Assembly (NCBI GenBank): GCA_905214325.1
Contig: CAJMLT010000050.1
Location: 1 to 8,499, forward strand
Reading direction: 5' to 3'
Length of the DNA: 8,499 nucleotides
From: an uncultured bacterium
Lineage (GTDB): Bacteria; Actinomycetota; Coriobacteriia; Coriobacteriales; Eggerthellaceae
The position numbers and the translations under genes are program-made. Below the pieces are notes generated by a model, which had not been told where the DNA came from, did not search any database, and worked only from the letters and a program-made list of their open reading frames with translations. Of the stretch, positions 7,003 to 8,499 are shown in pieces (the stretch's first letter is position 1; every line of letters starts with the position of its first letter).

Positions 7003-8228
7003 CGGAGAGCCTGCGAACGATTGAAGCGTTTCTTTTGCTTGAGCAGAAACACCGCGGGATAGACACGGCGGATGAACCTCTCTTCTTTTCGATAGCAAAG
7101 AGGATTAACCACCTTATGAAAGGTATACAAACACCGGATCTCATCCTTCAAATCCCTATCGGCAACATAGGCGAGCAACACCGATTTAGGTATGACGGTA
7201 TAGAGCGACATGGTATTATCAGCCACCACCACCTCATCATCGAATTCCTTGCGGTAGATCAAATCATCGACAATCCACTTCACCGTGTTGAAGCCGCTAC
7301 CCGTAACGTAGTAATTGCTACGACCAAGCCTGGTGTTGATTTCTAAGAAACGATAGCTCCCATCCCGCATGTCATACTTGATATCGAAGTTCGCAAAACC
7401 CGTATAGCCCACCGACTCCAATAGGCGTCGAGCATGATCCATTACTTCATTATTCACTCGATTGATGATGGCTACCGGATTACCGATACCCATGATTCCT
7501 TGATCTTCAAGCAAAGTCTGACCGAATGACATGAAGCGAACCCTTCCCGTGCGATCGGAATAAGTAGTTAAGATACGCATGCAGGTATCATCACCGGGTA
7601 TGAAGTCTTGAAGTAAAAACTTACGGGAATAGCCGCTCTCCTTCAGATTGTTCAGCATTTCCTCAAGTAATCCCCGATTACCAAACTTGAATACTTTTCT
7701 TTTTCCCGGAAAGTCTGCGTAATGGTAATCAGCCGATGATGACGGCTTGGCAACCACAGGGAAATCAAAGGGCAACAACACTTTTTCGGGTGGTTGCGCG
7801 CAATCATATATATAAGTACGCGGATAGGGCACCTGCATTTTGTCACACACCTCATAAAAGGCATCTTTCAAAACGAGCTGATTGAGCAAAGCCTCGTCGA
7901 TATAAGGAATGACGTAGTAAGGCATAAGCGCCGCTTTGTTCTCGACGATAAGCCGCACATACCAATCACCGCATGCAAGCAAGATGAGTTTCTTGGCAGG
8001 ATAACAAGCAGCGATAGCGATAAGCTTTTCGACGAACCCCTCAGGCGTATCCATATGAGGCTCAAGGATTGTTTCAATAATGCTGGAATCTGTGCACATA
8101 TGACTTTCGGTCATACTTACCGCCACCGACTTTATGCCGTATTCCTCATGAAAAGAGCGCGCTAGGCTATAGGTTCCGATGTCTCCACCCAAAATAACGG
8201 GAAGAAATTCCCACTCCTTAAATTTCAT
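6999..8228 (-). CDS. aslA: ATP-grasp D-aspartate ligase (peptidoglycan cross-bridge)
   Basis: A 409-residue cytosolic ATP-grasp carboxylate-amine ligase. It resembles the D-aspartate ligase of Enterococcus faecium (Aslfm) and Lactococcus lactis (AslA), which adds D-Asp through its beta-carboxylate to the Lys side chain of UDP-MurNAc-pentapeptide. Seen: an N-terminal FLPVILGGDIGTYSLARSF block (8-26) with EEYGIKS (28-34), typical of this group; ATP-grasp elements PVVAKPSS (157-164, Lys161 at the nucleotide), LLQDFIPGDD (205-214, hinge and lid), and FLEINTRLGRSN (294-305, with Glu296 and Asn298 as likely Mg2+ ligands and Arg300). The C-terminal tail is basic. No signal peptide. The start ATG 8228 has GAGGAGG nine bases upstream. 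First gene of the operon, overlapping the racemase start by four bases. Base composition is poorer in GC than the genes at left. Other amine acceptors or amino acids are possible for ATP-grasp enzymes; the adjacent aspartate racemase strongly favours D-Asp. Confidence 0.82.
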   Translation of the reverse strand: MKFKEWEFLPVILGGDIGTYSLARSFHEEYGIKSVAVSMTESHMCTDSSIIETILEPHMDTPEGFVEKLIAIAACYPAKKLILLACGDWYVRLIVENKAALMPYYVIPYIDEALLNQLVLKDAFYEVCDKMQVPYPRTYIYDCAQPPEKVLLPFDFPVVAKPSSSADYHYADFPGKRKVFKFGNRGLLEEMLNNLKESGYSRKFLLQDFIPGDDTCMRILTTYSDRTGRVRFMSFGQTLLEDQGIMGIGNPVAIINRVNNEVMDHARRLLESVGYTGFANFDIKYDMRDGSYRFLEINTRLGRSNYYVTGSGFNTVKWIVDDLIYRKEFDDEVVVADNTMSLYTVIPKSVLLAYVADRDLKDEIRCLYTFHKVVNPLCYRKEERFIRRVYPAVFLLKQKKRFNRSQALR

Positions 8229-8237
8229 CTAATACAA

Positions 8238-8244
8238 CCTCCTC
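8238..8244 (-). promoter_or_regulatory. ribosome-binding site of the D-Asp ligase gene
   Basis: GAGGAGG on the minus strand, nine bases before ATG 8228. It is the strongest site of the operon and confirms the ligase as the lead gene. Confidence 0.8.
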
Positions 8245-8286
8245 AACGAAAAGCAATCGCCTGACCACGCAAAACGATATGAGACA

Positions 8287-8355
8287 TGCAGACAATAAGT
8301 AACATAGAGCAGTCTAGCACTAATTCCGGCTCTGTTATGTGATTTATTGTCTGTA
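8287..8355. repeat. long imperfect inverted repeat in the divergent control region
   Basis: CAGACAATAA (8289-8298) pairs perfectly with TTATTGTCTG (8344-8353), extended outward by one G-T and one T-A pair. Inside, ACATA (8302-8306) matches TATGT (8336-8340) and GAGC (8307-8310) matches GCTC (8329-8332), with a three-base bulge. The middle 18 bases hold AGTCTA, which could instead pair with TAGACT at 8354-8359. A second inverted pair, CGATATG (8275-8281) and CATATCG (8369-8375), flanks the structure. No T-run follows, so it looks like an operator or leader structure rather than a terminator. Confidence 0.65.
8311..8338 (-). promoter_or_regulatory. candidate promoter of the aslA-racD-asnH operon
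   Basis: On the minus strand, ATAACA (8338-8333, four of six -35 positions) is followed after 16 bases by TAGACT (8316-8311, four of six -10 positions) with an upstream TGC extension. Transcription would start near 8304, giving a leader of about 75 bases. The element lies inside the long inverted repeat, where a bound protein would block it. The 192-base region 8229-8420 contains no convincing gene. Confidence 0.3.
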
Positions 8356-8406
8356 GACTTATTAACTTCATATCGGCCACCATTCCCACAAAGAGAAACG
8401 AAAATC

Positions 8407-8415
8407 GGGAGGAGG
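8407..8415 (+). promoter_or_regulatory. ribosome-binding site of the XRE regulator gene
   Basis: GGGAGGAGG lies five bases before ATG 8421. Such a strong site shows the downstream reading frame was a real gene even though it is interrupted. Confidence 0.7.
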
Positions 8416-8420
8416 TTGGT

Positions 8421-8499
8421 ATGGATATTCTTCGCGTCTTTGCAGAGAACATGAAAAAGTATCGGCAGATGTAAGGTTTTTCACAGGAGGAATTTGCGG
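8421..8499 (+). pseudogene. XRE-family helix-turn-helix regulator, N-terminus, interrupted by a stop codon
   Basis: From ATG 8421 the frame reads MDILRVFAENMKKYRQM, then TAA (8472-8474), then GFSQEEFA to the window edge in the same frame. FAENMKKYRQ-x-x-GFSQEEFA is the standard opening of Cro/C1-type DNA-binding domains, where the first two helices follow a K/R-rich segment and SQEEFA/SQEELA starts helix 2. The position of the stop is usually Lys or another polar residue, and a single change from AAA to TAA would explain it. There is no frameshift: the match resumes at once. No alternative ATG follows the stop within the window. The gene is divergent from the D-Asp operon and would be a natural candidate for its regulator. 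It continues beyond 8499, so the rest cannot be judged. A sequencing error, or reassignment of the stop, remains possible. Confidence 0.7.

Noticed and set aside
7003..7098. 32-residue N-terminal extension of the aspartate racemase
   Set aside because: It overlaps the ligase coding sequence, has no family match, and ATG 7002 gives the usual length and an ATGA overlap.
8229..8420. T-box or other known riboswitch upstream of the operon
   Set aside because: No T-box antiterminator consensus (AGGGTGGNACCGCG-like) and no terminator with a U-run are present; only the inverted repeat is seen.
8243..8452. A 69-codon minus-strand frame upstream of the ligase gene
   Set aside because: It has no recognisable domain, lies across the promoter and inverted repeat, overlaps the XRE gene start on the other strand, and has no convincing ribosome-binding site.
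1..8499. CRISPR array, tRNA, rRNA, insertion sequence or attachment site
   Set aside because: No regularly spaced repeats, no tRNA-like cloverleaf or GTTC-type T-loop in the gaps, no transposase or integrase reading frame.

Overview
The window holds six complete protein-coding genes and the broken start of a seventh. Gene density is high, no gap exceeds about 190 bases, and I see no rRNA, tRNA, CRISPR array or transposase. The host looks like a moderate-GC anaerobe-type bacterium. The best guess is Actinomycetota, class Coriobacteriia. This rests on a type-Ic aspartate aminotransferase (the AspT/Aminotran_MocR group, common in actinobacteria), a PutP-type symporter, and a D-aspartate cross-bridge gene set that implies Gram-positive peptidoglycan. 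A Firmicute is the alternative; the assignment is an inference.

Left half (1-4340), GC-rich (36-40 G/C in the 60-base lines I counted). A sodium/proline symporter gene (putP, minus strand) diverges from an aspartate aminotransferase gene (plus strand). The shared 124-base intergenic region has overlapping, back-to-back -10 elements. The aminotransferase gene ends in a strong, near-symmetric intrinsic terminator. A 12-helix MFS transporter gene begins two bases after that terminator, with no Shine-Dalgarno site.

Right half (4341-8499), visibly lower in GC (24-31 G/C per counted 60-base line). Three minus-strand genes form a tightly coupled operon. In transcription order they are an ATP-grasp ligase of the D-aspartate ligase type (aslA-like), a PLP-independent aspartate racemase with both catalytic cysteines (racD-like), and a class-II glutamine-dependent asparagine synthetase homologue (asnH-like). 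The start of the racemase overlaps the ligase stop (ATGA). The synthetase follows after 10 bases, with its ribosome-binding site on the racemase stop.

Together they encode a complete inferred route: L-Asp to D-Asp, attachment of D-Asp to the side-chain amine of the peptidoglycan stem peptide, and amidation to D-Asn. This is the route known from Enterococcus faecium and Lactococcus lactis, here compacted into a single operon. The neighbouring aminotransferase could supply L-Asp, but it is a separate transcription unit.

Upstream of the operon, a 192-base region carries a long imperfect inverted repeat over a candidate promoter. Beyond it, a divergent XRE-type helix-turn-helix regulator gene starts with an excellent ribosome-binding site but has an in-frame TAA at codon 18. 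It is either a pseudogene or a sequencing error. The operon may therefore have lost a local repressor.
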